64,000 nucleotides of DNA from a bacterium (GTDB lineage Bacteria; Elusimicrobiota; Elusimicrobia; Elusimicrobiales; UBA9959). Below the pieces are notes generated by a model, which worked only from the letters and a program-made list of their open reading frames with translations, was not told the DNA's origin and made no database searches. Location: contig JAJZPF010000002.1 in NCBI GenBank assembly GCA_021811315.1, positions 1-64,000 on the forward strand, given 5' to 3'. The position numbers and the translations under genes are program-made. Each line of letters opens with the position of its first letter. The stretch's first letter is position 1. Below are positions 25,798 to 34,762 of the stretch, piece after piece.

Positions 25798-27035
25798 TTC
25801 TTGCCGCCGTGCTTTTTCATGATAGCGCTGTGCGCCATCAGCCGGGTGGCGTGGATCTTTATGAAGCCCTCGGAGTCCTTCTGGTTGAAGCCGCCCTCGA
25901 TGTCCATGCTGGACAGGTCCTTGTTGTAGAGCGAGCTGGCGCTTTCGCGGCCGGTCACCATGACGTTGCCCTTGTAGAGCTTGAGCGTCACGCTCCCGTC
26001 GATAGCTTCCTGGCTCTTGTTGATGGCCGACATCAGGAAATCCATCTCGGGGCTGAACCAGAACCCGTTGTACACCAGCTCGGCGAACTTCGGGGACAGC
26101 ATGTCGCGCAGCCGCATAACTTCCCTGTCCATCGCTATGCCCTCGATATCCTTATGCGCGGCGAACAGGATGGTCCCGCCGGGAGTTTCATAGATCCCGC
26201 GCGATTTGATCCCGACGAAGCGGTTCTCCACCATGTCTATCCGGCCTATGCCGTTCTTCGCCCCGAGCTCGTTGAGGAAATTAAAAAGCCTGAGCGGCTC
26301 GGTCTCGGAGCGGCCTTTGTCCAGGTCGGTGACCTTCACCGGTATGCCGTCCTTGAACTGTATCCTCAGGCGGGTCGGCTTGTCGGGAGCTTTTTCCGGG
26401 GACACGGTCTTGGAGAAGATATCCTCGGTCGGCTCGTGCGCCGGATCTTCGAGGATCCCGGCCTCGTGGCTGATATGGAGCAGATTGTCGTCCTCGCTGT
26501 AAGGTTTTTTAATGGTCGAGCTGATCTCGATGCCTTTGGCCTGAGCGTAATTTATAAGGTCGGTGCGGCCCTTGAACTGCTGGAGGAAAGATTCCATTTT
26601 CCACGGCGCGAGCACCTTTATTTTCGGGTTAAGGGCGTAATAAGCCAGTTCGAACCTGACCTGGTCGTTCCCCTTGCCGGTGGCCCCGTGCGAGACGAAG
26701 CCGGCTTTCTCTTTAGCCGCTATTTCTATCTGCCTCTTCGCTATGATCGGGCGGGCGGCCGCGGTGCCGAGCAGGTAGCGCCCCTCGTAAAGGGCGTTCG
26801 CCTTGAAGATAGGGAAGATATAGTCCGTGACCAGTTCTTTCTTAAGGTCTTCGATATAAACTTTGGAGGCTCCGACCTTCAGGGCTTTCGCTTTCGCTTT
26901 CTTGAAATCCCCCGCCTGTCCGACGTCGGCTATGTAGGCTATCACTTCGTAGCCCTGCTCCAGAAGCCATTTTAAAATTATGGACGTATCCAGGCCGCCG
27001 CTGTAAGCCAGCACTACTTTCTTGTTTTCTTTCAT
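25794..27035 (-). CDS. argG: Argininosuccinate synthase
   Basis: The 413-residue enzyme joins citrulline and aspartate with ATP to give argininosuccinate. The N-terminal PP-loop AYSGGLDTS (residues 10-18) and the [13 protein letters not shown] segment are diagnostic. An AAGGAG site lies seven bases before the ATG and a TATAAT box at 27071-27076. It forms an operon with argH. Confidence 0.97.
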   Translation of the reverse strand: MKENKKVVLAYSGGLDTSIILKWLLEQGYEVIAYIADVGQAGDFKKAKAKALKVGASKVYIEDLKKELVTDYIFPIFKANALYEGRYLLGTAAARPIIAKRQIEIAAKEKAGFVSHGATGKGNDQVRFELAYYALNPKIKVLAPWKMESFLQQFKGRTDLINYAQAKGIEISSTIKKPYSEDDNLLHISHEAGILEDPAHEPTEDIFSKTVSPEKAPDKPTRLRIQFKDGIPVKVTDLDKGRSETEPLRLFNFLNELGAKNGIGRIDMVENRFVGIKSRGIYETPGGTILFAAHKDIEGIAMDREVMRLRDMLSPKFAELVYNGFWFSPEMDFLMSAINKSQEAIDGSVTLKLYKGNVMVTGRESASSLYNKDLSSMDIEGGFNQKDSEGFIKIHATRLMAHSAIMKKHGGKK

Positions 27036-27070
27036 CTGAAGTCTCCTTGAAATCTCTCTAAAGCACTCTA

Positions 27071-27076
27071 ATTATA
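27071..27076 (-). promoter_or_regulatory. -10 box for argGH
   Basis: A perfect TATAAT on the minus strand in the 55-base gap between the molybdenum hydroxylase operon and argG, about 35 bases before the argG ATG. No close -35 is seen. An ArgR-type box was not identified. Confidence 0.5.
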
Positions 27077-27090
27077 CAAAACAGCAGGTT

Positions 27091-29409
27091 TCACCCGGCG
27101 GCGGACATGATCGCTTTCTGCAGCAGGGCTTTCACTATCTGCACCTTAAAGCCGTTCTTTGCCAGCGGCCTGGCCTCTTTCTCCACGAGTTTTCCCGCCG
27201 CAAGGGCGGTTCTTTCATCCGCCAGTTTCCCCTCCAGGTAAGCCTCTACCGCTTTCAGCCTGAGCGGGATAGGCGCCACGGCGCTTAGAACCAGCTTAGC
27301 TTCCTTTATCTTTCCGCCGGAATAATTAAAGACCCCCGCCAGGCCGGCGATAGGGAAGTCTATCGAATTGCGTATCCTGAACTTGTGATAACCCTGGCTG
27401 CCTCCCGGAGTCGGGACAGGCACAAAGATCTCCCGCACCAGTTCGTCCCTGTCCAGTACCGTCGACCTTAGGACGCCGGCGGTGAAGAAGTCTTCCGCCG
27501 CGATGTCCCGGCGGGTCGTTCTTATCGTCGCGCCCGAAGCCGCGAGCGCCGGGGCCAGGTCGGAAGCGTTCACGGCGACGCAGCTGCAGTCGATGCAGCG
27601 TTCAGCCTCCGCGAGCAAACCCTCACGGCTTAAACCTTTGATTTCCGGGAACTTTGTCCGGCCGCAATGCGTCCCGCAGGCGGCGTTAAGGGCTAGGAGC
27701 TGGCTTACCCCGGCATGGGCGCTGGCGGCGCTTTTGCCGCCGCCCAGATAAGTTTCTATCGCCTTCGCGGCCCGTCGGCCCGCCGCGATAGCGTGGATCA
27801 CAGAAGCCGGCCCGCTCACCGCGTCCCCGCCGGCGAAAACCCCGGGCAGGTTAGTAGCTTGAGTAGCCTCATCGGCGATAATGACGCCCCGCTGAGTCTT
27901 GACGCCCGCGGCATAGCCGAGCTCGGCGGATTGGCCGATAGCAAGTATGACCTGCTCGGCTTTTACCGTCTGTTCGCGCGCCGCGTCGAAAACCGGATCG
28001 AACCGGCCTTCCGCGTCCAGGACCGAAGCGCAGGCTATAAAATCCATTCCTTTAACTTTCCCGCCCGCTTCAAGGACGCGCCGGGGTCCCCAGCCGGCCA
28101 TGATACGAACGCCCGCTTTCAAGGCCTCGGCGATCTCCGCCGGGAAAGCCGGCATCGCGTCCCTGGCCTCGAGACATACCATCGTCACTTTCTTAGCGCC
28201 GGCGCGGCTGGCGGTTACCGCCACGTCCACAGCGACATTTCCGCCGCCTATAACCAGGACGCTCTTCCCCACCGCGGGCTTGCCTTCCGTAAGGAAGGCC
28301 ATGCCGGAGGTAAGCAGCTCCGACTTCTCGAGCCGGATTTTTTTCTGCGCCCAGCCCCCGGTGGCGAGGAAGACGCTGTCGTAGTTCCTGCGGAGCGAGC
28401 GCAAGGACGGCCCTTTGCCGCCGATCTCTGTATCTAGTTTAAAAACTATGCCTATCGCTTCAAGCGCCGCTATCTGGGCGGCGACCAGCCTCCGGGGCAG
28501 CCGGTAAGCCGGGATAGCGTAGGCGAGCATTCCGCCCGCCCTGGGCAGCCTGTCGAACACGGCGACCTGGTGACCAGCCATCCGTAAATAATAAGCGGCC
28601 GCCAGACCGGCGGGACCGGAACCGACCACAGCCACTTTTTTCTTCGTCCGCCTGGCCGGCGGCTTCATGAGTTCCGCGGAATGCGCGAGAATATGGTCCC
28701 CGACGAAACGCTCCATAGCGCGTATAGAAACCGCCTCGTCGAAACCGCCGCGGTTGCACTTGCCTTCGCAGAAATGCGGGCAGACCCGGCCGGTCATGGC
28801 CGGGAGAGGATTATTATCAAGGATGGTATCCGCGGCGCCGTCCAGGTCCCCTTTTCTGACGCGCGCCAGGTAGTCCGCTATCCCGATATTCCCGGGGCAG
28901 GCCGCCGTGCAGGCGGGGGCCGCCGCGCGCGCGCCGCCGAAGACGGAGTGATAGCGGTTCTCGCCGAGGAGCGCGCCGCAATGCGTGCCGCCTTTCCTCA
29001 GGCAATGGAACTGGTCCTCCGGCGTGCGGTAGTACCAGCACCTTGGCTCCTGACAGAGATTCCCCGCGAGGGTAGCCATGTTCCTGAGCTGCGGGGAAGC
29101 GACGCTTCGCGCGGCCTCGGCGAGCACCCTGTACTTTCCGGCTATGGTTTTGTGCGCGGCTATATCGTGCAGAGTAGTAAGCGCGCCGACGCGCAAGCCG
29201 CCTTTCTCCTCAGAAATATAGCTCAAGCCGGGAATGGTTTTAAGGTCCACTACCAGCGAAGGGCTTTCTTTGTGGATCTTGTCCTTCAAAGCGCCCAGCG
29301 CGTCCGTGCCGCCGGCAAGCGCGAGCGCCCGGCCCGTAGAGGAGGCGAGAGCGCCGGCCGCTTCTTTAAGGGTCTTTGCCGAAAGATGCCCGAATTTTTT
29401 CATGGCCAT
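27091..29409 (-). CDS. Molybdenum hydroxylase FAD subunit with inserted GltD-like NAD(P)H oxidoreductase
   Basis: The 772-residue protein begins as a CoxM/xanthine dehydrogenase FAD subunit (1-160), with AGGTD (32-36) and the GNLCQEPRCWYY and YHSVFGG segments. At about residue 163 it switches to a GltD-type module: a Cys-rich [4Fe-4S] domain (CxxxCP near 167-171, CPxxCxxxC at 210-218) and GSGPAGLAAAYYL (263-275). A second nucleotide fold GGGNVAVD (388-395) and CIDC (605-608) close the insert. The FAD subunit then resumes at CVAVNASDLAP (610) and ends with its C-terminal domain. It should pass electrons between FAD/FeS and NAD(P)H. It is the third hydroxylase gene of the operon. Confidence 0.9.
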   Translation of the reverse strand: MAMKKFGHLSAKTLKEAAGALASSTGRALALAGGTDALGALKDKIHKESPSLVVDLKTIPGLSYISEEKGGLRVGALTTLHDIAAHKTIAGKYRVLAEAARSVASPQLRNMATLAGNLCQEPRCWYYRTPEDQFHCLRKGGTHCGALLGENRYHSVFGGARAAAPACTAACPGNIGIADYLARVRKGDLDGAADTILDNNPLPAMTGRVCPHFCEGKCNRGGFDEAVSIRAMERFVGDHILAHSAELMKPPARRTKKKVAVVGSGPAGLAAAYYLRMAGHQVAVFDRLPRAGGMLAYAIPAYRLPRRLVAAQIAALEAIGIVFKLDTEIGGKGPSLRSLRRNYDSVFLATGGWAQKKIRLEKSELLTSGMAFLTEGKPAVGKSVLVIGGGNVAVDVAVTASRAGAKKVTMVCLEARDAMPAFPAEIAEALKAGVRIMAGWGPRRVLEAGGKVKGMDFIACASVLDAEGRFDPVFDAAREQTVKAEQVILAIGQSAELGYAAGVKTQRGVIIADEATQATNLPGVFAGGDAVSGPASVIHAIAAGRRAAKAIETYLGGGKSAASAHAGVSQLLALNAACGTHCGRTKFPEIKGLSREGLLAEAERCIDCSCVAVNASDLAPALAASGATIRTTRRDIAAEDFFTAGVLRSTVLDRDELVREIFVPVPTPGGSQGYHKFRIRNSIDFPIAGLAGVFNYSGGKIKEAKLVLSAVAPIPLRLKAVEAYLEGKLADERTALAAGKLVEKEARPLAKNGFKVQIVKALLQKAIMSAAG

Positions 29410-29411
29410 AA

Positions 29412-31778
29412 TTATGCCTTACCCAGCGCTTTGAGAACTTTCTCCGGCTTGACCGGGATATCGTCTATCCTGACGCCGATAGCGTTATAAATAGCGTTAA
29501 GCACCGCGCGCGGGGTGCACGTGACCGTGCCCTCTCCGATGCCGCAGGCGCCGTACTCGCCGGCGCCTCTCCAGACTTCCAGGAGCGCGGGGTCTATCTC
29601 CGGCATGTCCGCCATGGTCGGGATCTTGTAATCTATCCAGTTGAAATTCAGCGGGACGCCGGTGGCCTGGTCGTAAATTATCTCCTCGGTCAGCGCCTCG
29701 CCGACGCCGATCACCTGGCCGCCTATCTGCTGGGCCTCCGCGCCCGAGGCGTACATCACGGTGCCGCAGTCGTTCAGCACGACCAGCTTCAGAACCTGCA
29801 CGCGGCCCGTGGCGGTATCGACCTCCACCTCGGCGAAATTGGCGATATAGGGGACGCCCGTCCTTTCTGAGTTGGGAGCCCTGCCCATTTCAACCACTAC
29901 GGGGAGCATATCGCCCTTCATGAAAACATCTTTGACCGTCAGGCCTTTTGCCGGCGCCGCTTTGCGGAAAACGCGCCCCCCGGCGATATCGAGGGCTTCG
30001 GGCGCGGCCTTCATTAGCTTCGAGGCTTTCTCGAGGAGGCGCTGTTTCACTTCGAGGGCGGCGCGGGCCACCACCTCGGACTGGAGGTAGGAAACGGCGC
30101 TGTCCGTCTGCACGCAGTCCTTCAGGCTTGTTTCGGTGTCGACCGTGTGCGGCCAGACTATATCGTCGGTAGTGATGCCGAGGAAGCCCAGCGCTTCGGC
30201 GCAGCCAAGCACATTGCAGGTATTTGAACCCGTACCGGTCTCGACCGTGGGCGCGTCCAGAACCACGCTGCAGTCGGGGTTAACAGTAATTCTTATCCGG
30301 ATCTCGCCGCGCCGCGCTTCCTGCCACTCGGCGTGCCAGGCAGGGTGGAAAGAAAAGCCCACGCCGCGCTTTTTGGTCCGGTCATGCACCGGCCCCTTGC
30401 CCGGCTTATGGCGTTTTTCCTTCCAGCCTATCCTTTTTGCGCCCTCGCAAAGCACCGCGGTCAGGCTCTTGTCCGGCAGGCCGCCCCACTCGTGGCCGAA
30501 ATTCTTAAGCGCGAGGTCTACCGGGTCCATCTTGAGCTTCTCGGCGAGCATGTCCACGACATGGCCGAAGATAAGGTTGAACTGGGAGTTCCCCACCCCG
30601 CGCATCATGCAGGCGGGAAGCTTGTTGGTATAAACGCCGTAGGTCTCCATCCTGACGTTCGGGATATAGGCTAGAGCCACCTCGGTGATCTCGGTCGGCG
30701 CGAACTTCATCGCGAACATGGTATGGTCGGCGTAAGCCCCGGAATTTCCTATCCCTTTGAAATACATCGAAATGATAGTCCCGTCTTTCCTTGCGCCGAT
30801 CTTGCCGGTATAAATGGCCGGCTGGCGCGAGTCATGGAAACTTTCCCGGCGGGAGTGCCTGAATTTGACCGGCCGGCCGGATTTCCTGGAAAGAAGCGCG
30901 GTGAAAAGGAAGAAAGGCTGGTCGCCCGTATCGCCGCGCCCGAACTGGCCGCCGACGTAGGAACTGATCACGCGTACTTTATTGATCGGCAGGTTAAGCA
31001 TCTGGCTGATATGCATCCTGCTCTGGTCCGCTTCGTAGGAATTAGACATGACCGTGAGCTTGTCCTCTTTCCAGTCCACGAGGCAGCACCAGTTGTCGAG
31101 CGAGGCCTGCGTGGCGTTATGGTGCACGGAGGTGGCCTCGACGACGACTTCCGAACCCGCGAAGCCTATATCGACATCTCCCTTATCCACGAATATATCC
31201 GCGCCGCCGACCGGGTCTTTGGGCAGGATATTGTTCGGGGAGATCTCCGGATGGATGACCGGCGCGCCGGGCTTCATGGCCTCCAACGGGTCAAGCACGA
31301 AAGGCAGAACTTCCCACTCCACCTTTATCAGCTTCAGCGCCTCTTCGGCTATCTGCTCGGTCTCGGCCGCCACCACCGCGCCCACCTCGTCGGTGGCCCA
31401 GCAGGCGTGGTCGCCCAGAACCCGGCGGTCGCGGAAATGGCGCCACATCATGCGCTCGTAGGAAACCGTGTCCACCCCGTCGGTCCAGCCGGCGCTGGTG
31501 GGCTTCAGGGAGGAAACTTCCGGGTCTTTGCAGGTAAGGACGGCTTTTACCCCCGGCAGTTTTTCGGCGAGGCTGGCGTCTATGCTTTTTATCCGCGCGT
31601 GAGCGTACGGGCTGCGCATGACCTTGGCGTAAAGCATGCCGGGAAAGCGGCTTTTAAGCGTGATATCGTCTACGAACTGGACCTTGCCGGAAGCTTTCTC
31701 CATTGCGTCGATGCGCGGGCGGTAGGCGCCGATGAATTTGCGGGCGGTACGGGGCGTATAAGGGCGGGGCGGGGTCAT
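29412..31778 (-). CDS. Molybdenum hydroxylase large subunit (xanthine dehydrogenase family)
   Basis: The 788-residue protein binds the molybdopterin cofactor. The N-terminal hammerhead domain (about 20-130, with DAMEKASGKVQFVDD) is followed by Mo-binding segments including GGQFGRG and the ACMMRGVGNSQ loop. The catalytic Glu is Glu749 in GIGEG near the C-terminus. Such enzymes hydroxylate purines, aldehydes or other heterocycles with water as oxygen donor. The substrate cannot be assigned; the downstream amidohydrolase hints at an N-heterocycle. It begins in a four-base overlap with the 2Fe-2S subunit gene. Confidence 0.93.
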   Translation of the reverse strand: MTPPRPYTPRTARKFIGAYRPRIDAMEKASGKVQFVDDITLKSRFPGMLYAKVMRSPYAHARIKSIDASLAEKLPGVKAVLTCKDPEVSSLKPTSAGWTDGVDTVSYERMMWRHFRDRRVLGDHACWATDEVGAVVAAETEQIAEEALKLIKVEWEVLPFVLDPLEAMKPGAPVIHPEISPNNILPKDPVGGADIFVDKGDVDIGFAGSEVVVEATSVHHNATQASLDNWCCLVDWKEDKLTVMSNSYEADQSRMHISQMLNLPINKVRVISSYVGGQFGRGDTGDQPFFLFTALLSRKSGRPVKFRHSRRESFHDSRQPAIYTGKIGARKDGTIISMYFKGIGNSGAYADHTMFAMKFAPTEITEVALAYIPNVRMETYGVYTNKLPACMMRGVGNSQFNLIFGHVVDMLAEKLKMDPVDLALKNFGHEWGGLPDKSLTAVLCEGAKRIGWKEKRHKPGKGPVHDRTKKRGVGFSFHPAWHAEWQEARRGEIRIRITVNPDCSVVLDAPTVETGTGSNTCNVLGCAEALGFLGITTDDIVWPHTVDTETSLKDCVQTDSAVSYLQSEVVARAALEVKQRLLEKASKLMKAAPEALDIAGGRVFRKAAPAKGLTVKDVFMKGDMLPVVVEMGRAPNSERTGVPYIANFAEVEVDTATGRVQVLKLVVLNDCGTVMYASGAEAQQIGGQVIGVGEALTEEIIYDQATGVPLNFNWIDYKIPTMADMPEIDPALLEVWRGAGEYGACGIGEGTVTCTPRAVLNAIYNAIGVRIDDIPVKPEKVLKALGKA

Positions 31779-32311
31779 TTCTTCCCCCCTTCCGTCGTCT
31801 CCGAGGCGTGCAGCACCGCCCGGGCTATGCCGGAATAGCAGCCGCAGCGGCAGATATTCCCGGAAAGACCTTCCTTGATCTCCGCCGGAGAAGGTTTAGG
31901 ATTCTCGTTGAGAAGGCCTTTCGCCGCCATCACGAAGCCGGGCGTGCAGAACCCGCACTGCAGGGCCGTGCCGTAGCCTGGTTCGCACTGATCCGCGAAA
32001 GCTTTTATAACAGGGTCGTCTTTGGGAAGGCCTTCTATGGTCTGGATCTCATGACCGTGAGCCTCGACGGCAAGCTTCATGCAGGACAGGACCGCCTTGC
32101 CGTCCATGAGCACCGTGCAGGCGCCGCAAGCGCCCTCGTCGCAGGCTACTTTAAGGCCGGTATAGCCGAGCTTTTCCCGGAGCAGGAAAGAAAGCGTCGT
32201 TTCGGGCTCGAGATCGCGGCCCAATTCGAATTCATGCGCCTTCCCGTTAATTTTGATGATTATCGGCGAGGACTTCGTCCCTCGCGTCCGCTTTTCGGAT
32301 TTTCCAGGCAT
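31775..32311 (-). CDS. Molybdenum hydroxylase 2Fe-2S subunit
   Basis: The 178-residue subunit has a plant-type ferredoxin domain with CDEGACGACTV and a further Cys (VLSCM). A helical C-terminal domain holds the second cluster (QCGFCTPG and CRCGCY). These carry electrons from Mo to FAD. An N-terminal Lys/Arg-rich extension of about 16 residues is not a Tat signal. It is the second gene of the operon, eight bases after the amidohydrolase gene. Confidence 0.95.
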   Translation of the reverse strand: MPGKSEKRTRGTKSSPIIIKINGKAHEFELGRDLEPETTLSFLLREKLGYTGLKVACDEGACGACTVLMDGKAVLSCMKLAVEAHGHEIQTIEGLPKDDPVIKAFADQCEPGYGTALQCGFCTPGFVMAAKGLLNENPKPSPAEIKEGLSGNICRCGCYSGIARAVLHASETTEGGKK

Positions 32312-32319
32312 TTTCCCCC

Positions 32320-33882
32320 CTAGATCTTCCCGCCGGCCAAAAGGGCTTTAGCCAGAAGACTGACTATCCCCTGGCCCTTTTTATAAGGTTCCCCTTTCAG
32401 CAGAAGCTTCTCTACCTTAAGTTCCAAAAGCTCTTCCGGCTTCATGGCCAGCGGGTTCCTGTTCAGGATAACCATATCGGCCGCCTTGCCGGCTTCAAGA
32501 CTGCCGCGCTCTTTCTCGTCGAAAGCCGCCCAGGCCGCGTTATAAGTGAACATTTTCAAGGCCTGCTGTACCGTAAGCGACTGCCCGGGCACATAATGAT
32601 TGCAGGCGGCGTGGATGCCCGCGACCGGGTCCGGGAAAGTGCAGGGCGCGTCTGAGCCGCCGCTCAGCACGATACCCATCTCCGTCATTTCCCGGAAAGG
32701 CGAGATCTCACCCGTCCGCTCCCCCAGGATGCCGCGCATATACTCAAGCGGCTCCAGGTCCCAGTTCAGCAGGGCGGGCTGGAGAGGGATCTGGATGCCG
32801 AGCGCCGCGCATTTCCTGAGCCCCTCCGCGGTCGGGAGGCTGGCGTGGATGATCCCGTGGCGGTGGTCCGCCCTCGGGCGGTCCTTCAGGGCAGCTTCCA
32901 GCGCCATTACGGCCTGCTCGAAAGCCGCGTCGCCTATGGCGTGCATCTCTATCTGGAGCCCCTCGCGGTTAGCCTGCCTGGTGAATTCCACGACCTGCTC
33001 GTCGGTATAGAAAAGAACGCCGCGGTTTCCCGGGTCGTCGGAATAGGGCCGGAGCAGCGCCGCGTCCCGGCTGCCGAGGCTGCCGTCGAGAGCCGTCGCG
33101 AAACAGCCGCCTACGCGCGGCAGCTTTCGCTTTCTGACCTTCCGAAGGTCCATGGTCTGGAAAAAGAGGCGCGTCTGAAAGCCGCTGGAGAGCCCCCTGC
33201 CGAGGATCGTCTCCAGCGTCACGTCCAGGTCGAAGGGAAAGCCCACGCCGGAGACCGTATGCATCAGGCCGATGCCCTTGCCCGCCATGTCGTCTACGGC
33301 GGAAAGCATGTTCCTGAGGGTCCGGGGCAGGGAGATCTTTTTAGTGACGAAATCAGCGACGGCGAAAAAAGCTTCCTGGTTCATTTCCCCCGTCTCCGGG
33401 TGGAAGCCCCTCAGTTGTTTTATTCCGGCGGGGAGCATCGCCGCCAGGGTGCTGTTGATGATGCAGGCGTGCCCGTCGTATTTTACCAGGAACACCGGCC
33501 GCTCCGGGCAGGCGAGGTCGAGCTCGCTTCTGGAGATCAGGCGGCGCTCCGCCACGCAGTGCGGCGAAGCCCCGAAGCCCATCAGGATCTTGTCGCCGCT
33601 GGCGCGCGCGAAGTCCCTTATCTGCCCGCCCAGCTCCGGCAGGCTCTTCGCGCGGCGCACGTCCATACCGGCGTTAAAAAGCGCGTAGGAAGCGAAATGC
33701 AGGTGGGTGTCCCCGAAGCAGGGAAGCAGCGCCCGCTCTCCCAGCTGCTCTAAAGGCGCGCCTTTATACTCCGCCGGCAGCTCCGCCCCGGCGTAAAGTA
33801 TCCGCCCTTTGTCCTCGACGAGATATTTATGGACCCGGTTTTCCCTGTCGCAGGAAATAATTGCGCCGCTGTAAATTTTCAT
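32320..33882 (-). CDS. Amidohydrolase family 3 protein, YtcJ-like
   Basis: The 520-residue metal-dependent hydrolase has the DTHLHF motif near residue 59, the EMHAIGDAAFEQA segment, the HGIIHAS strand, and the GSDAPCTFPDPV motif supplying the catalytic Asp. The ADMVILNRNP strand closes the beta-sandwich domain. Members hydrolyse amide or imine bonds of varied small molecules. As first gene of the molybdenum hydroxylase operon it may act on a ring compound before or after hydroxylation. No ribosome site is seen, and TAAATT lies five bases before the ATG. Confidence 0.88.
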   Translation of the reverse strand: MKIYSGAIISCDRENRVHKYLVEDKGRILYAGAELPAEYKGAPLEQLGERALLPCFGDTHLHFASYALFNAGMDVRRAKSLPELGGQIRDFARASGDKILMGFGASPHCVAERRLISRSELDLACPERPVFLVKYDGHACIINSTLAAMLPAGIKQLRGFHPETGEMNQEAFFAVADFVTKKISLPRTLRNMLSAVDDMAGKGIGLMHTVSGVGFPFDLDVTLETILGRGLSSGFQTRLFFQTMDLRKVRKRKLPRVGGCFATALDGSLGSRDAALLRPYSDDPGNRGVLFYTDEQVVEFTRQANREGLQIEMHAIGDAAFEQAVMALEAALKDRPRADHRHGIIHASLPTAEGLRKCAALGIQIPLQPALLNWDLEPLEYMRGILGERTGEISPFREMTEMGIVLSGGSDAPCTFPDPVAGIHAACNHYVPGQSLTVQQALKMFTYNAAWAAFDEKERGSLEAGKAADMVILNRNPLAMKPEELLELKVEKLLLKGEPYKKGQGIVSLLAKALLAGGKI

Positions 33883-33887
33883 CTATG

Positions 33888-33893
33888 AATTTA
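33888..33893 (-). promoter_or_regulatory. -10-like box directly before the amidohydrolase ATG
   Basis: TAAATT on the minus strand ends five bases before the ATG and there is no Shine-Dalgarno site, consistent with a leaderless operon start. Confidence 0.35.
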
Positions 33894-34028
33894 TTTAAGC
33901 CAAGGACCCGTTCTTTTCCCTGGTTTACTTTATCAGTTTTAAAGCCCCGTTTCCAAGCTGAGCTGGTGACACAATAAATGCGGATATGATAAGATTAATA
34001 AGAAGCTGCAAGGTTAGGGGAGAGTTCA

Positions 34029-34439
34029 ATGCCGAAAATATTAATAGTAGAAGACGAGAAATCCGTGCTTGAGATGCTTAAGACCTGCCTGGAAAGGCAG
34101 GGCTATATGGTCATCCCGGCCGAAACCGGCGCTATCGCCCTGAAATGGATCAAGGAGGTCAAGCTGGACCTGGCCATAATCGACCTCGGCCTGCCCGACA
34201 TAAACGGGATAGAAGTCTGCAAGGCCCTGAAGGGAAATCCGCAGACCAAGAGCACACCTATAATGATCCTTACCGGCAACCTCACCAACGAGGCGAAAAT
34301 AGCGGGCAACCTGGAAGCCAACGCCGACCTTTTCTTGAACAAGCCGATAGAGCTCACCGACCTGAGGACGGCGGTAGGCACGATGCTCGCGAACGGGGAA
34401 AGAAAAAAACTCCTTCTCCGCAGCGTCTACAAGAACTGA
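34029..34439 (+). CDS. Single-domain response regulator
   Basis: The 136-residue protein is a CheY-like receiver. Acidic residues sit in VEDE (8-10), the phosphoacceptor is Asp52 (AIIDLGLPD), the Thr is in ILTGN and the Lys in LNKPIE. There is no output domain, so it must signal through a partner, none of which is adjacent. A G-rich AGGGGAGAG ribosome site precedes the ATG. It is followed by a strong bidirectional terminator. Confidence 0.93.
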   Translation: MPKILIVEDEKSVLEMLKTCLERQGYMVIPAETGAIALKWIKEVKLDLAIIDLGLPDINGIEVCKALKGNPQTKSTPIMILTGNLTNEAKIAGNLEANADLFLNKPIELTDLRTAVGTMLANGERKKLLLRSVYKN

Positions 34440-34471
34440 CTGCCGCGTGATCCCGGCGGACGCCGGGCGAT

Positions 34472-34501
34472 AAAAAGGCCGGGTTTCCCCCGGCCTTTTT
34501 T
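34472..34501. terminator. Bidirectional rho-independent terminator
   Basis: A twelve-base-pair stem aaaaaggccggg / cccggccttttt with a short T/C loop carries A- and T-runs on both sides. It serves the response regulator on the plus strand and the small gene at 34539 on the minus strand. Confidence 0.92.
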
Positions 34502-34538
34502 GCGCCCGGCCGCTTATCCGGCGGCGCGCCCAGGCGCT

Positions 34539-34736
34539 TCATTTTTTAATCTTGAATTTAGACGAGACGAACTCCCAGACAGGTTCCCGCAGGAACCCGA
34601 GCAGCCCGCCTACGGAGCCGCCGATAAAAGCCTTGTAGCTGAAGTCGATCGGCAGGCGCCTGATGAGGCGCATAGCGACGGCGAAAGCCGCCCCGTAAAA
34701 GACCATCTCGATGATCGAACGCCTGCCTTTCCACAT
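34539..34736 (-). CDS. Small hypothetical membrane-associated protein
   Basis: This 65-residue protein is basic at the start, has a hydrophobic stretch (about 8-25) and a Gly-rich second stretch (39-49), and ends FKIKK. GGGAG lies eight bases before the ATG. No family is recognised. It follows the HD-domain gene by 26 bases. Confidence 0.65.
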   Translation of the reverse strand: MWKGRRSIIEMVFYGAAFAVAMRLIRRLPIDFSYKAFIGGSVGGLLGFLREPVWEFVSSKFKIKK

Positions 34737-34762
34737 AGTCTGCTCCCAGCGCCGAAAATCCC

